Source: Halothiobacillus sp. 15-55-196 (GTDB lineage Bacteria > Pseudomonadota > Gammaproteobacteria > Halothiobacillales > Halothiobacillaceae). From it: 64,000 bases of DNA. The notes beneath the pieces were generated by a model. That model was not told the origin of the DNA. It ran no database searches and worked only from the letters and a program-made list of their open reading frames with translations. The stretch lies in contig NCKC01000001.1 in the NCBI GenBank assembly GCA_002282715.1, positions 1 to 64,000 of the forward strand, read 5' to 3'. Numbering within the stretch: the first letter of the stretch is position 1; each line of letters starts with the position of its first letter. Of this stretch, positions 21,124 to 30,190 are shown piece after piece. The position numbers and the translations under genes are program-made.

Positions 21124-21240
21124 GACGTGGCAAGGAACAGCAAGAAGGTTGGTACAAAAACAGGGTACGATCGAAAAGAGAGTTAAATCATGAATGCTGT
21201 ACTTGATTTAACCCGGTTTCGGTCCACCACTTGCCACGTC
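21124..21240. repeat. Nested inverted repeats in the FGE-kdsD intergenic region
   Basis: An 11-bp perfect inverted repeat, GACGTGGCAAG at 21124-21134 and CTTGCCACGTC at 21230-21240, encloses a second perfect 9-bp one. The inner pair is GTTAAATCA at 21182-21190 and TGATTTAAC at 21204-21212, with a 13-nt loop. The remaining spacer, to the kdsD start at 21424, shows no gene; it holds an extended -10 promoter listed separately. The structure could be a small RNA, a regulator-binding array or a degenerate mobile element; the sequence alone does not decide. Confidence 0.6.
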
Positions 21241-21377
21241 ACTGCCTTCAAAAGACATCGATCACCATCAAGGTTAGCAGGCAAATTATTAACATGGCCA
21301 CCAAAAAGCGTACAGCCCTATTAGTTAAATATAGCTCATCAGGCATAAGAACGACCGGGGCAGCACATCAACGTCCC

Positions 21378-21386
21378 TGATATACT
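21378..21386 (+). promoter_or_regulatory. Probable extended -10 promoter for the kdsD-lpt operon
   Basis: TGATATACT combines a TGn extension with a strong TATACT hexamer, about 38 bases before the kdsD ATG. No convincing -35 is found at the expected distance, which is tolerated by extended -10 promoters. The position is right for driving kdsD, kdsC and the lpt genes. Confidence 0.45.
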
Positions 21387-21423
21387 CCCTAATCCTTCGA
21401 AGGCGACATCATAACGAATATCT

Positions 21424-22395
21424 ATGAATCCTAATAATCTTCTTGCGATGGCAAAACAGGTCATCGATATTGAAGCGCAATCCTGTCAAACCTTGAGCGC
21501 TCGACTTGACCACCATTTCATCACCGCCTGTGAGTTGATGCTCAAATGCGATGGTCGAGTCATCGTCACCGGGATGGGCAAGTCGGGACACATCGGCGGG
21601 AAAATCGCGGCCACACTCGCCAGCACGGGCACACCGGCCTTCTTTGTTCACCCAGGTGAAGCCAGCCACGGCGATTTGGGCATGATCACACGGCGCGATG
21701 TGGTGATCGCCTTGTCCAATTCGGGCGAAACGGCAGAAGTGCTGGCCATCCTGCCCGTAATCAAACGCCTGGGCACGCCGTTGGTGGCGCTGACCGGTCG
21801 GCCACAATCAACGCTCGCCAAGGCGGCAGAAGCACACCTGGATGTATCCGTCGAACGCGAAGCCTGCCCGCTCAATCTCGCCCCAACCGCCAGCACCACG
21901 GCGGCACTGGTCATGGGCGATGCCTTGGCTGTCGCCCTACTCGATGCGCGCGGTTTCCAGCCGGAAGATTTTGCGCTCTCGCACCCTGGCGGTACGCTGG
22001 GTCGCAGGCTCCTGCTTCGAGTTCACGATGTCATGCATACCGGAGAACAGATCCCGAAGGTCATCTATAACCAGACCATCAAGCAGGCTCTGATCGTGAT
22101 TTCGTCCGGTGGGCTTGGCATGACGACCATCGTGGACGAACAGCAAAAACTGCTGGGTCTGTTTACCGATGGTGATCTGCGCCGGATTCTCGATCAGGAA
22201 GAATACGATCTGAACCAACCGATCGAACGCGTGATGATTCGCAACCCGCGCACCTGCACAGCAGACAAACTGGCGGCCGAGGCGCTTGCCATCATGGAGC
22301 GGGACAAAATCAACGGTCTGATTGTGACCGATGATCAATCCCGCGTGATCGGCGCGCTCAACATGCACGATCTCCTGCGCGCGGGCGTTGCCTGA
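21424..22395 (+). CDS. kdsD: D-arabinose 5-phosphate isomerase
   Basis: Interconverts ribulose 5-phosphate and arabinose 5-phosphate, the first step to the LPS sugar Kdo. The 323-residue protein has an N-terminal SIS domain (VTGMGKSGHIGGKIAATLAS and ALSNSGETAEVLAI) and two C-terminal CBS domains starting near VHDVMHTGEQIP and MIRNPRTCTADKL. The LAPTASTTAALVMGDALAVAL segment is typical of the KdsD/KpsF group. It heads a plus-strand operon with kdsC and the Lpt genes, as in E. coli and Pseudomonas. Confidence 0.96.
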   Translation: MNPNNLLAMAKQVIDIEAQSCQTLSARLDHHFITACELMLKCDGRVIVTGMGKSGHIGGKIAATLASTGTPAFFVHPGEASHGDLGMITRRDVVIALSNSGETAEVLAILPVIKRLGTPLVALTGRPQSTLAKAAEAHLDVSVEREACPLNLAPTASTTAALVMGDALAVALLDARGFQPEDFALSHPGGTLGRRLLLRVHDVMHTGEQIPKVIYNQTIKQALIVISSGGLGMTTIVDEQQKLLGLFTDGDLRRILDQEEYDLNQPIERVMIRNPRTCTADKLAAEALAIMERDKINGLIVTDDQSRVIGALNMHDLLRAGVA

Positions 22396-22430
22396 ATGTC
22401 AAACCAACAGCCTCAACCCAACAGCAAGAT

Positions 22431-22973
22431 ATGCGGCACAACACGATGAAAAAAAACGATTTACTGAGCCGCCTGCGTAAAGTCCGTGCACTGATTCTGG
22501 ACGTTGATGGCGTGCTGACCGATGGTCGCCTGCACTTCACCGAACACGGCGAAGAGCACAAGGTATTTCACTCCCGAGACGGTCATGGCATCAAGATGGC
22601 GCAGAAAATCGGCATCGAGGTCGCGATCATTTCCGGGCGTGCTTCGCCAGCCCTGAGGCACCGGGCAGATAGTCTGGGCATTACCCATTGCCTGATCGGC
22701 GTTCGCGACAAGGGCGAAGCGCTCGAAACACTGGCCGCGACACTGGTCATCCGCCCCGAAGAATGCGCCGTGATGGGCGATGACGTGATCGACCTGCCCA
22801 TGCTCAACCGCGCCGGTGTCAGTGTGACCGTGGCCGACGCTCCCCGACTGATCCAGGCCCGGGTGGATTGGGTCACCCGTCTTGGTGGCGGGCAAGGTGC
22901 CGTGCGTGAATTCATCGACCTGTTGATCGATGCGCGGGATGCCTGGCCCACCGTGTTGGCCGACTACGAGTAA
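22431..22973 (+). CDS. kdsC: 3-deoxy-D-manno-octulosonate 8-phosphate phosphatase
   Basis: HAD-family phosphatase that releases Kdo from Kdo-8-phosphate. The 180-residue protein shows motif I as LILDVDGVLTDG (Asp24 and Asp26), motif II in AIISGRASPAL and motif IV in AVMGDDVIDLPML, the compact cap-less pattern of KdsC. An alternative ATG five codons downstream is possible since neither start has a strong ribosome-binding site. Lies between kdsD and lptC, the conserved arrangement. Confidence 0.95.
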   Translation: MRHNTMKKNDLLSRLRKVRALILDVDGVLTDGRLHFTEHGEEHKVFHSRDGHGIKMAQKIGIEVAIISGRASPALRHRADSLGITHCLIGVRDKGEALETLAATLVIRPEECAVMGDDVIDLPMLNRAGVSVTVADAPRLIQARVDWVTRLGGGQGAVREFIDLLIDARDAWPTVLADYE

Positions 22974-22983
22974 CGCGACCGTC

Positions 22984-23613
22984 ATGTCGTTTCAGCAAGT
23001 CGGACAATTCTTTATCGCCGCAGCGCTGTTTGCCCTGCTGGGAATCCTAGTGTGGAAAAACTATATCGCGCCAAAGCAGGAAGTGGCATCAACACCGGCC
23101 GCATTCGACCAGCGATTCAGCGACTTTACCGCGCGACAATTCAACCGGCAGGGCGCGCTCGATTGGACGGTCAGCGGCAGCCAACTCAATCACCTGACCG
23201 ACAACAAGGGCTACCGTTTCAACCAAGTCGAGTGCCTGCTCGAAAGCAAGGAAAAAAACGCACCGTCGTGGCGGTTATCCGCACCGACGGGATCGGCTGA
23301 CGAACGTTTGACTACGGTGGAACTGACCGGCGGCGTGGAAGGACATCGTGCCCCCAGCGGGAATCAGGGTGCGTTGGTTTTCGGCACACGCACCATGACG
23401 ATACAGCCACAGGAACAAAAAGCCACCAGCAATGACCCGACCCACCTAGCCGAGATGAGTACCGAGGGCCAGCCACGCTGGACCAGCGACTCGTCTGCAT
23501 TCAACCTGAACTACGACAGCCAGGTTTTCCAACAATCCAAGGTTCATGACCACTTCAATCGCCCCGTTTCTGCCAAAATTAAGTCAGACACAAGCCAAGG
23601 AGCACAGCCCTGA
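22984..23613 (+). CDS. lptC: LPS export ABC transporter periplasmic protein LptC
   Basis: Bitopic inner-membrane protein that receives LPS from LptB2FG and passes it to LptA. The 209-residue protein has one N-terminal helix (FFIAAALFALLGILVWKNYI) and a beta-jellyroll periplasmic domain with low sequence conservation. Its final bases overlap the start of lptA. The ATG at 22984 gives the expected membrane anchor at once, so longer in-frame starts inside kdsC are less likely. Position between kdsC and lptA supports the call more than sequence. Confidence 0.9.
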   Translation: MSFQQVGQFFIAAALFALLGILVWKNYIAPKQEVASTPAAFDQRFSDFTARQFNRQGALDWTVSGSQLNHLTDNKGYRFNQVECLLESKEKNAPSWRLSAPTGSADERLTTVELTGGVEGHRAPSGNQGALVFGTRTMTIQPQEQKATSNDPTHLAEMSTEGQPRWTSDSSAFNLNYDSQVFQQSKVHDHFNRPVSAKIKSDTSQGAQP

Positions 23614-24197
23614 TGCACCGATCTAACGCCGATAGTACTTGTTCGACCGGATGGACTTCCGCACTGCTCATTCTGGGAATCATGGCCGGACTCATGACTC
23701 CGACTGTTTTTGCCGCCAAAGCCGACCGCAACCAGCCGATCGACGTCACCGCGAATGAGAAGGTCACCGACTACAAGCAAGGTACCAGCATCTACACCGG
23801 CAATGTGGTCATCAATCAGGGCAGTCTGCACGCCACCGGCGACAAGGCGACCTTGTACGTAGAAAAAGGCGAACTCGTCCGCGCCGTACTTGAGGGCAAA
23901 CCGGCAACATTCCAGGAACTGGATGACAAGGGCCAACTGGTCAAGGGCAGCGCGAACGATGCCAACTACCTTGCCCAACAACAGAAAATCATCCTGACCG
24001 GCAATGCCAAGCTCGACCGTCAGGGCGACACGCTCAGCTCACAGCAGATCACCTACGATATGAATGCTGAAGTCGTCAAAGCGGGCGGCAAGGCCGGTGG
24101 AGATCGTGTCCATGTGGTGATTCAGCCACGCAATAAAAATGCAGATCAACCCAAAGACGGCACACCTGCGGCTACACCACCATCTGCCAAACCATGA
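23613..24197 (+). CDS. lptA: LPS transport periplasmic protein LptA
   Basis: Forms the periplasmic beta-jellyroll bridge for LPS. The 194-residue precursor has a signal peptide ending near PTVFAA-KA (residue 35). The OstA-like domain then follows: [40 protein letters not shown] and [20 protein letters not shown]. The tail is Pro/Ala/Lys-rich and disordered. The ATG overlaps the lptC stop, and the end overlaps lptB by four bases. Confidence 0.95.
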   Translation: MHRSNADSTCSTGWTSALLILGIMAGLMTPTVFAAKADRNQPIDVTANEKVTDYKQGTSIYTGNVVINQGSLHATGDKATLYVEKGELVRAVLEGKPATFQELDDKGQLVKGSANDANYLAQQQKIILTGNAKLDRQGDTLSSQQITYDMNAEVVKAGGKAGGDRVHVVIQPRNKNADQPKDGTPAATPPSAKP

Positions 24198-24937
24198 GCG
24201 CGCGCACGACCACACCGATCCTGGTTGCCGAATCGCTTGTCAAACACTATGGCGCTCGTGCCGTGGTTCAGGGCGTGTCACTTGAAGTCAATGCGGGTGA
24301 AATCGTCGGGCTGCTTGGGCCGAACGGTGCAGGCAAAACCACCAGTTTCTACATGATCGTCGGGCTGGTAGCGGCCGATCAGGGGCAAATCCGGCTGAAC
24401 GGTCAGGACATCACCCTGTTGCCGGTCAACCAGCGCGCACAGATGGGGCTCGGCTATCTACCGCAGGAAGCATCTGTTTTCCGTAAACTCACCGTAGAGC
24501 AGAACATCCTCGGCGTACTGGAGTTACGGCGTGACCTGAACCGGGCACAGCAACGCGACGAACTGGAAGGGCTGCTGCAGGAACTGCATATCCGTGCCAT
24601 CCGGCGCAGTTCCGGCCAATCACTTTCGGGGGGTGAGCGTCGCCGGGTTGAAATTGCACGCGCCCTGGCCGCCAACCCGCGCGTGATCTTGCTCGATGAA
24701 CCGTTTGCCGGTGTCGACCCGATCTCGGTCATTGATATCCAACGCATCATCCATCACCTGAAAGCGCGTGGCATCGCCGTTCTGATCACCGATCACAATG
24801 TGCGGGAAACATTGGGCGTATGTGAGCGGGCATACATCGTATCGGACGGTAAAATCCTCGCCGAAGGCAGCCCACAGGAGATTCTGGACAATCCACAGGT
24901 CCGCGCCGTATACCTGGGCGAACACTTCACACTATGA
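24194..24937 (+). CDS. lptB: LPS export ABC transporter ATP-binding protein LptB
   Basis: Cytoplasmic ATPase powering LPS extraction from the inner membrane. Walker A is GPNGAGKTT near residue 42, the Q-loop region is [20 protein letters not shown], the signature is [16 protein letters not shown] and Walker B is [13 protein letters not shown]. At 247 residues it matches E. coli LptB. It is the last lpt gene; rpoN follows after 165 bases, the common gammaproteobacterial order. Confidence 0.97.
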   Translation: MSARTTTPILVAESLVKHYGARAVVQGVSLEVNAGEIVGLLGPNGAGKTTSFYMIVGLVAADQGQIRLNGQDITLLPVNQRAQMGLGYLPQEASVFRKLTVEQNILGVLELRRDLNRAQQRDELEGLLQELHIRAIRRSSGQSLSGGERRRVEIARALAANPRVILLDEPFAGVDPISVIDIQRIIHHLKARGIAVLITDHNVRETLGVCERAYIVSDGKILAEGSPQEILDNPQVRAVYLGEHFTL

Positions 24938-25102
24938 TTGGTGCAAAAGCCACGCGCAGACTGGTGGCGCCGGGACGATTTCAGTTAAACTGCATGACAT
25001 GTTCATGACTATTTCTGTCTGCTCGCAACCTGTTGTTTTATCCGCCCGTTCTTTTATACCGGTGCGGCGGTTGTGTGTGCCCGGATCGATCGGGGGTCAC
25101 CG

Positions 25103-26611
25103 ATGAAGCCGGGACTGGAACTTCGCCTCGGGCAAAGCCTTGCGATGACGCCTCAGTTGCAGCAGTCCATCCGCTTGCTGCAACTCTCGACGCTCGAATT
25201 ATCACTGGAAATCCAGCAAGCCCTTGATACCAATCCTTTGTTGGAAATCGCCGAAACCGACGAGTTCGGTGAAAGTGGCGAGACCTTCAATGATACGGGT
25301 GAAGCGGGTTCAACCCCCGAAGCGGATTTTCAGGAAGATCCCAATGCGGTCGCTGGCGAGGCATTGCTGTCACCGAACAATGAACTGACACCGGACGATC
25401 CTTTCACGCTGGATACTCAGTGGGAAGACTATTACGAGGCCGATGGCAGCACCGCGTTCAGTGCATCCGAACAAAACTTTGACGACTACGACCCGTATGC
25501 CACCACGTCAAACGGCGTGGAATCCCTGCGCGATCACCTCCTGAGCCAGATTCACCTGACGCATCTGACACCCCGCGATACCGCCATAGCCACCGCCATC
25601 ATCGAAGCGATCGACCCGGCCGGTTACCTGGCCGATTCGTTTGAAGAGATCCAGTCGATGCTCTGCGAGGACTGGCCGGATATCGACGCTGATGAAATGT
25701 TGAGCATCCTTCATTTGGTCCAGTCGCTCGATCCGGTCGGCGTAGGTGCTCGCGATCTGAACGAATCGCTCTGCCTGCAACTACGCCAGAAACCCGCCGA
25801 CACGCCTTATCTGGATATCGCGCTCCACATTTGCGAACGAGATCTGATCGAGGCCATCGCCCAACGCGAGTACACCAAGGTACAACGTGCACTCGGCGTC
25901 GACCAGGTAGCACTCGAAGGTGCACTGCTCCTTTTGCAGGGACTCAATCCGAGGCCCGGTTCGGATTTGGGTGCTGAAGCGGCCGACTACCTCATTCCCG
26001 ATGTCATGGTGAGTTTGCGCAACAATGTCTGGCATGTGGATCTGAATCCGGAAATTGCCCCCAAGCTGCGTGTCAACCAGACCTACGCCCGCATGATCAA
26101 CCGCAGCTCGCGCGGGGAAGATGCCAGCTACATTCGCAGCCACTTGCAGGAGGCGCGCTGGTTCATCAAGAGTCTGCGCAGCCGCAACGAAACGCTACTC
26201 AATGTCGCCCGTGCGATCGTCGCGCGGCAGACCGCCTTTTTCGAACAAGGCGAAACCGGCATGAAGCCGCTGGTTCTGCGCGAAATTGCCGAGGAGCTTT
26301 CTCTGCATGAATCCACGGTCAGCCGGGTAACCACCCAGAAATACATGCTGACTCCGCGTGGTACCTTCGAATTCAAGTATTTCTTTTCGAGCCACGTCGG
26401 CACCAGCGATGGTGGTGAATGCTCGGCTACCGCCATTCGCGCCATGATCAAAAAGCTGGTGAGCGAAGAAAATCCTCGTAAACCCTTGTCGGATGCAAAA
26501 ATTGCCGACATGCTCATCGAACAAGGCATCGATGTCGCAAGACGAACGATAGCCAAGTACCGCGAGGCAATGGGTATTGCCTCGTCCACCGACCGTAAGC
26601 GCCTGATCTGA
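25103..26611 (+). CDS. rpoN: RNA polymerase sigma-54 factor
   Basis: Alternative sigma factor that needs AAA+ activators and recognises -24/-12 promoters; in motile relatives it drives part of the flagellar cascade. The 502-residue protein has region I (LRLGQSLAMTPQLQQSIRLL), an acidic region II, and the core-binding and DNA-binding domains with HESTVSRVTTQKYMLTPRG. The C-terminal RpoN box is ARRTIAKYREAMGI. The ATG at 25103 has GGGGGT about six bases before it, and the protein then begins at the usual MKPGLELRLG. Confidence 0.97.
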   Translation: MKPGLELRLGQSLAMTPQLQQSIRLLQLSTLELSLEIQQALDTNPLLEIAETDEFGESGETFNDTGEAGSTPEADFQEDPNAVAGEALLSPNNELTPDDPFTLDTQWEDYYEADGSTAFSASEQNFDDYDPYATTSNGVESLRDHLLSQIHLTHLTPRDTAIATAIIEAIDPAGYLADSFEEIQSMLCEDWPDIDADEMLSILHLVQSLDPVGVGARDLNESLCLQLRQKPADTPYLDIALHICERDLIEAIAQREYTKVQRALGVDQVALEGALLLLQGLNPRPGSDLGAEAADYLIPDVMVSLRNNVWHVDLNPEIAPKLRVNQTYARMINRSSRGEDASYIRSHLQEARWFIKSLRSRNETLLNVARAIVARQTAFFEQGETGMKPLVLREIAEELSLHESTVSRVTTQKYMLTPRGTFEFKYFFSSHVGTSDGGECSATAIRAMIKKLVSEENPRKPLSDAKIADMLIEQGIDVARRTIAKYREAMGIASSTDRKRLI

Positions 26612-26629
26612 AGGCGAAAGGAGTAAATG

Positions 26630-26920
26630 ATGCAAATTGAAATCACCGGCCATCATGTCGATGTCACTGACGCGCTGCGCGATTATTGCCAAACCAAATT
26701 CGATAGGCTAAAGCGCCATTTCGACAAGGTGATCAATGTTCACGTCATCCTTACCGTTGAAAAAAAAGTACAAAAGGCGGAAGCCACTCTGCATATAAGC
26801 GGAAATGATGTGCACGCAGAAGCCGAATCCGAAGACATGTACGCATCAATTGACACACTGATCGACAAACTTGATCGCCAGATCATGAAACACAAGGAAA
26901 AAATGACCGAGCACCGCTAA
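26630..26920 (+). CDS. hpf: Short ribosome hibernation promoting factor
   Basis: Binds the 30S subunit in stationary phase and promotes 100S ribosome dimers. The 96-residue protein is the short form, with MQIEITGHHVDVTDALRDY, VEKKVQKAEATLHISG and the C-terminal DMYASIDTLIDKLDRQIMKH. Two ATG codons are adjacent; the second is six bases from AGGAG and is preferred. Directly follows rpoN, the standard position. Confidence 0.95.
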   Translation: MQIEITGHHVDVTDALRDYCQTKFDRLKRHFDKVINVHVILTVEKKVQKAEATLHISGNDVHAEAESEDMYASIDTLIDKLDRQIMKHKEKMTEHR

Positions 26921-27319
26921 CATAGCGCTCATATGGCCCGCCGTGGCAGGTAAACCCACTGGGCGGCAATCCGTTTACTACAAAGTAGATGTGATTGCTG
27001 GCCCATTTTTCTTGCTGGAAGATAAATTCGCGCTGGGCGAATCTGGGCCTGATGTTGGTCAGATTCTCATCGACCAGAACCATGATCGGGCCATAAATCG
27101 AATGGGTGAAAATCTGGCCCGATTAAACGCCTTGAACCCTGAATTTGCGCATACTCATCGCGTTTTCGATACCCGGACTTGGATTAAACGTATGAAATAC
27201 CGGAAATTGAGAATGCCAGGGCTTTGTTTTAGGCGTATCCTCTGCCGCTTGTTTTACACAAACCAACTCATAGGCTTGAATGCTCGCTTATTGAGAAAAG
27301 CTCCGATCACAGGTGATTC
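26921..27319. other. hpf-ptsN spacer without a recognised gene
   Basis: About 400 bases separate hpf and ptsN, which are usually adjacent. Just after hpf there is a possible stem (CCGCC with GGCGG, about 26939-26973) without a U tract. A 126-codon open frame runs through the segment but starts at GTG without a ribosome-binding site, has a composition unlike its neighbours and matches no family known to me. It overlaps ptsN by four bases. The stretch may be a decayed gene. The ptsN ribosome-binding site AGGTGA is at its right end. Confidence 0.4.
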
Positions 27320-27799
27320 ATGATTATCGCTGATATGTTTCCATTACAGCGCATTTTGATTGACGAGGTCTATCAAAGCCGCAAACGGGTACTGGAAGTA
27401 CTTGCCGGACTGTTGGCCGACGACCAACTCGGCGGACAGGAGTCCACGCGAATTTACGAAATCCTGATTGAACGCGAACGCCTCGGCTGCACAGCCATCG
27501 GCAAGGGCATCGCCATCCCACATGGCAGAGACGCGTCGACTCTGCGCCCGCGCGGTGCCGTCATCCGTCTGACCGAGGGCATTGATTTCGGCGCGGTGGA
27601 TAATCAACCCGTACGCTTGATCATCGGCTTGATTGTGCCGACCGAATGCCCTGAAAACCATCTCGCCATTCTCGGTCTTCTCGCTGAGCACCTATCCAAC
27701 GATGAGGACCGCGAAGCCATGATGCAGACGCAAAGTCCTGAACGGATCCGAGGTCTTCTGGTCGAATGGCTGAGTCCGCTCGCCACGCCCGACGAGTAA
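27320..27799 (+). CDS. ptsN: Nitrogen-type PTS EIIA component
   Basis: EIIA-Ntr of the regulatory nitrogen phosphotransferase system, which controls potassium transport, nitrogen and carbon functions rather than sugar uptake. The 159-residue domain has the phosphorylated histidine at His68 in GKGIAIPHGR. It also has the downstream strand pattern VDNQPVRLIIGLIVP and LAILGLLAEHLSN. The ATG is placed by AGGTGA five bases upstream. It starts the regulatory run ptsN-hprK-rapZ-EIIA-HPr. Confidence 0.95.
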   Translation: MIIADMFPLQRILIDEVYQSRKRVLEVLAGLLADDQLGGQESTRIYEILIERERLGCTAIGKGIAIPHGRDASTLRPRGAVIRLTEGIDFGAVDNQPVRLIIGLIVPTECPENHLAILGLLAEHLSNDEDREAMMQTQSPERIRGLLVEWLSPLATPDE

Positions 27800-27826
27800 T
27801 CGGCCCGCACGAGCGCGCGCTACACC

Positions 27827-28681
27827 ATGACAATGCACCATCCTCAAATTCTCCCGCTTGAATTCGAAGACACCGGGGCACACAAGCATCCGGTGTACCA
27901 GCGACTGTTCAATCCCGATCTGCGGTTTGATCGCTTCAACCCTTTGGAGCCGCAACCCATCGGCCTGTTGGATAAATCACTCCGCACCGCCATCACGGCT
28001 CGAAAGGAACCCTTACCGGATCACCCCCTCACTTTCATCCTGACCGACTGTACGGCTGAAGAAGCGACAAAATGGGTTCGACAACACCCATCGTCCAACT
28101 CGACCTTTCTGTACACCACACAGGATGGCGCTGCCGTAACGTCCTGGCTCTTTGCCGAGCGACGCCAGCAGAACCGGCAATGGCAGCATGGAGTATTCAT
28201 GGAAGTGGCAGGCTCTGGCGTACTGATCACGGGTGCGTCGGGCATCGGTAAAAGCGAGTTGGCACTGGAGCTCTTATCGCGCGGACACCGGCTGATCGCA
28301 GACGATGCCCCCTACTTCGTCCGCGGCCATCAGGGCATTGAAGGCCATTGTCCGGACAACATCAAGGATCTGCTGGAAGTCCGCGGCCTCGGCATCATCA
28401 ATATCCGATCATTGTTTGGCGACAACGCACTCAAACCGCGCAAAAATCTGCGCCTGCTGATCGAACTCTACGCAGCCGATCATAAAAACATCCATGCCGA
28501 TGATCGTCTACGCGGTGAGCGGGGACAAATCATGATTTGTCAGGAAATGATCCCGCTGTTCCGCCTGCCGGTCGCACCCGGCAGAAACATTGCCGTATTT
28601 GTCGAAACGGTCGTCCGGCAGCATAATCTGGAACGAGCCGGCAACGATTCTGTCAGGCCGGGCCGAATCCCCGTAATGTAG
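27827..28681 (+). CDS. hprK: HPr kinase/phosphorylase
   Basis: Bifunctional enzyme that phosphorylates or dephosphorylates a serine of HPr. The 284-residue protein has the P-loop GASGIGKS at residues 136-143, HGVFMEVAGSGVLITG just before it, HRLIADDAPYFVRG, and the family signature LLEVRGLGIINIRSLFG. The N-terminal domain is shorter than in Gram-positive HprK (about 310 residues). Its target Ser46 is conserved in the HPr encoded 2 kb downstream, so the pair is probably functional. Confidence 0.93.
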   Translation: MTMHHPQILPLEFEDTGAHKHPVYQRLFNPDLRFDRFNPLEPQPIGLLDKSLRTAITARKEPLPDHPLTFILTDCTAEEATKWVRQHPSSNSTFLYTTQDGAAVTSWLFAERRQQNRQWQHGVFMEVAGSGVLITGASGIGKSELALELLSRGHRLIADDAPYFVRGHQGIEGHCPDNIKDLLEVRGLGIINIRSLFGDNALKPRKNLRLLIELYAADHKNIHADDRLRGERGQIMICQEMIPLFRLPVAPGRNIAVFVETVVRQHNLERAGNDSVRPGRIPVM

Positions 28682-28747
28682 CCCTCGGAGCCCCATGAAC
28701 GACACGATCCAATCGACCCGAGAGATCCCGGCTTGAATACCCCGGTA

Positions 28748-29644
28748 ATGCATAAACAACAAGAACCGAATCAATCGGCCATGGTGTTGATCGTGACCGG
28801 CCAGTCGGGTTCGGGCAAATCGGTCGCCCTGGCATCGCTCGAGGACGCCGGTTTCTACTGTATCGATAACCTGCCACCCGAATTGCTGGACAATCTACTT
28901 CAGATTTACCAGCACGGGGACATCCAGGCGCGCGGCATTGCCATCAGTATTGATGCGCGCTCGCCAGAAGCCGCGTTGCGCCAACTGCCGCAACGGATCG
29001 AGAAACTGAAAACGGATTACCCCCAGCTGGCAATTCAAAGCCTGTTTCTTGAGGCCAGCGAAGCCCGCATCGTGGCCCGTTTCAGCGAAACCCGGCGCCG
29101 CCATCCGCTCTCCAACCGTATTGAAAATCTGGTCGAGGCCATCAACCAGGAAACGGAGCTGCTGCTCCCCATGCGCGCTCAGGCCGATCTGATCATCGAC
29201 ACCAGCCACACGACCATCCACCAAATCCGGGAAGATATCGCCCGACGTGTGATCGGACGCGATCCATCCGGCCCGAGCATTTTGCTGCAATCGTTCGGGT
29301 TCAAGCACGGCATTCCATTGGACAGCGATTTTCTATTTGATATCAGATACTTGCCAAATCCACACTGGGTCCCCGCACTTCGCCCCTTTAACGGCAATGA
29401 TCGTGTAGTGATCGATTACCTGGAACAACACCCGATCACCCACAAGACTCGCGGGTATCTTCGGGACTTCCTCGGCAATACGCTTAGCGAACTGGTGCGC
29501 ACCGATCGCAGCTACGTGACCTGCTCGATCGGCTGCACCGGCGGCAAACATCGTTCGGTTTATCTGGTTGAACAATTATTCGACGACTTGCGCCCGCGCT
29601 TTGATCACCTCATTATCCGGCATCGAGATCTAGGTGAACTATGA
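28748..29644 (+). CDS. rapZ: RNase adapter protein RapZ
   Basis: P-loop protein that in E. coli binds small RNAs such as GlmZ and delivers them to RNase E, linking amino-sugar supply to glmS expression. The protein has the Walker A motif GQSGSGKS and then FYCIDNLPPELL. The C-terminal RNA-binding region contains SIGCTGGKHRSVYLVEQL. The ATG at 28748 gives 298 residues; an ATG eleven codons further in (28781) would give 287, nearer the usual 284, and neither has a clear ribosome-binding site. Confidence 0.93.
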   Translation: MHKQQEPNQSAMVLIVTGQSGSGKSVALASLEDAGFYCIDNLPPELLDNLLQIYQHGDIQARGIAISIDARSPEAALRQLPQRIEKLKTDYPQLAIQSLFLEASEARIVARFSETRRRHPLSNRIENLVEAINQETELLLPMRAQADLIIDTSHTTIHQIREDIARRVIGRDPSGPSILLQSFGFKHGIPLDSDFLFDIRYLPNPHWVPALRPFNGNDRVVIDYLEQHPITHKTRGYLRDFLGNTLSELVRTDRSYVTCSIGCTGGKHRSVYLVEQLFDDLRPRFDHLIIRHRDLGEL

Positions 29645-29661
29645 ATGTCAGCGTTTAACGT

Positions 29662-29772
29662 TTGGGGCAGGATGCCCCAACGCGAACAACGAAGTAAATC
29701 GTTGATTTGCGCAAATTGTTGCGGATATGCGCCGCAACAAGCCGAGCTGGAAAATCTATGGATGGATTTTTC
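29662..29772 (+). promoter_or_regulatory. Three consecutive hairpins in the leader of the EIIA-HPr pair
   Basis: Stem 1 is TTGGGGCA/TGCCCCAA (29662-29680, 3-nt loop). Stem 2 is TTGTTGCGG/CCGCAACAA (29716-29740, 7-nt loop). Stem 3 is GGAAAATC with GATTTTTC (29749-29772, one G-U). They lie between the rapZ stop and the CGGAG ribosome-binding site of the next gene. Stem 1 lacks a U tract, so a simple terminator does not explain it. They may form a regulatory leader, RNA-processing sites or an sRNA. Confidence 0.45.
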
Positions 29773-29797
29773 AGCATCCAATTGAATCGGAGCGAAA

Positions 29798-30190
29798 ATG
29801 ACCGTTGGAATTTTATTGATCTGCCATAACCATATCGGCGCGCAACTGCTGGAAACAGCGACGGACATGATGGAAGTAGCACCCATCCCGGCAGGCAACC
29901 TGAGTGTTTTGCAGGATGATGACCCCATCGAATTACTGAGCCGAGCGCGCAAAAGGTTGGCAGATCTTGATCAAGGTGATGGCGTATTGGTGCTGACCGA
30001 TATGTATGGTTCCACACCGTCCAACATTGCCCATCGGCTCAAGGAAAAAAATCGCGTTCATGTCATATCTGGCGTCAATCTGCCGATGGTCGTTCGCGCG
30101 ATGAACTATCCCCAGCTCAATCTGGCCGACATGACCGAGCGTGTCGCCTCCGGCGGACGCGAAGGGATTATTGAAGGCGATACAGTCTGA
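29798..30190 (+). CDS. Mannose-type PTS EIIA domain protein
   Basis: A stand-alone 130-residue EIIA of the mannose/fructose family. The phosphorylated histidine is His10 in GILLICHNHIG; later motifs are DGVLVLTDMYGSTPSNIA and VISGVNLPMVVRAMNY. No EIIB, EIIC or EIID genes are near, so it is regulatory rather than part of a sugar transporter. The proteobacterial ptsN-hprK-rapZ-EIIA-HPr group is known as an incomplete PTS. The start follows CGGAG by five bases, and the stop overlaps the HPr ATG by one base. Confidence 0.92.
   Translation: MTVGILLICHNHIGAQLLETATDMMEVAPIPAGNLSVLQDDDPIELLSRARKRLADLDQGDGVLVLTDMYGSTPSNIAHRLKEKNRVHVISGVNLPMVVRAMNYPQLNLADMTERVASGGREGIIEGDTV

Noticed and set aside
26943-27323. 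126-codon open frame between hpf and ptsN
   Set aside because: GTG start without a ribosome-binding site, composition unlike its neighbours, and it runs over the well-supported ptsN start. A decayed gene cannot be excluded.
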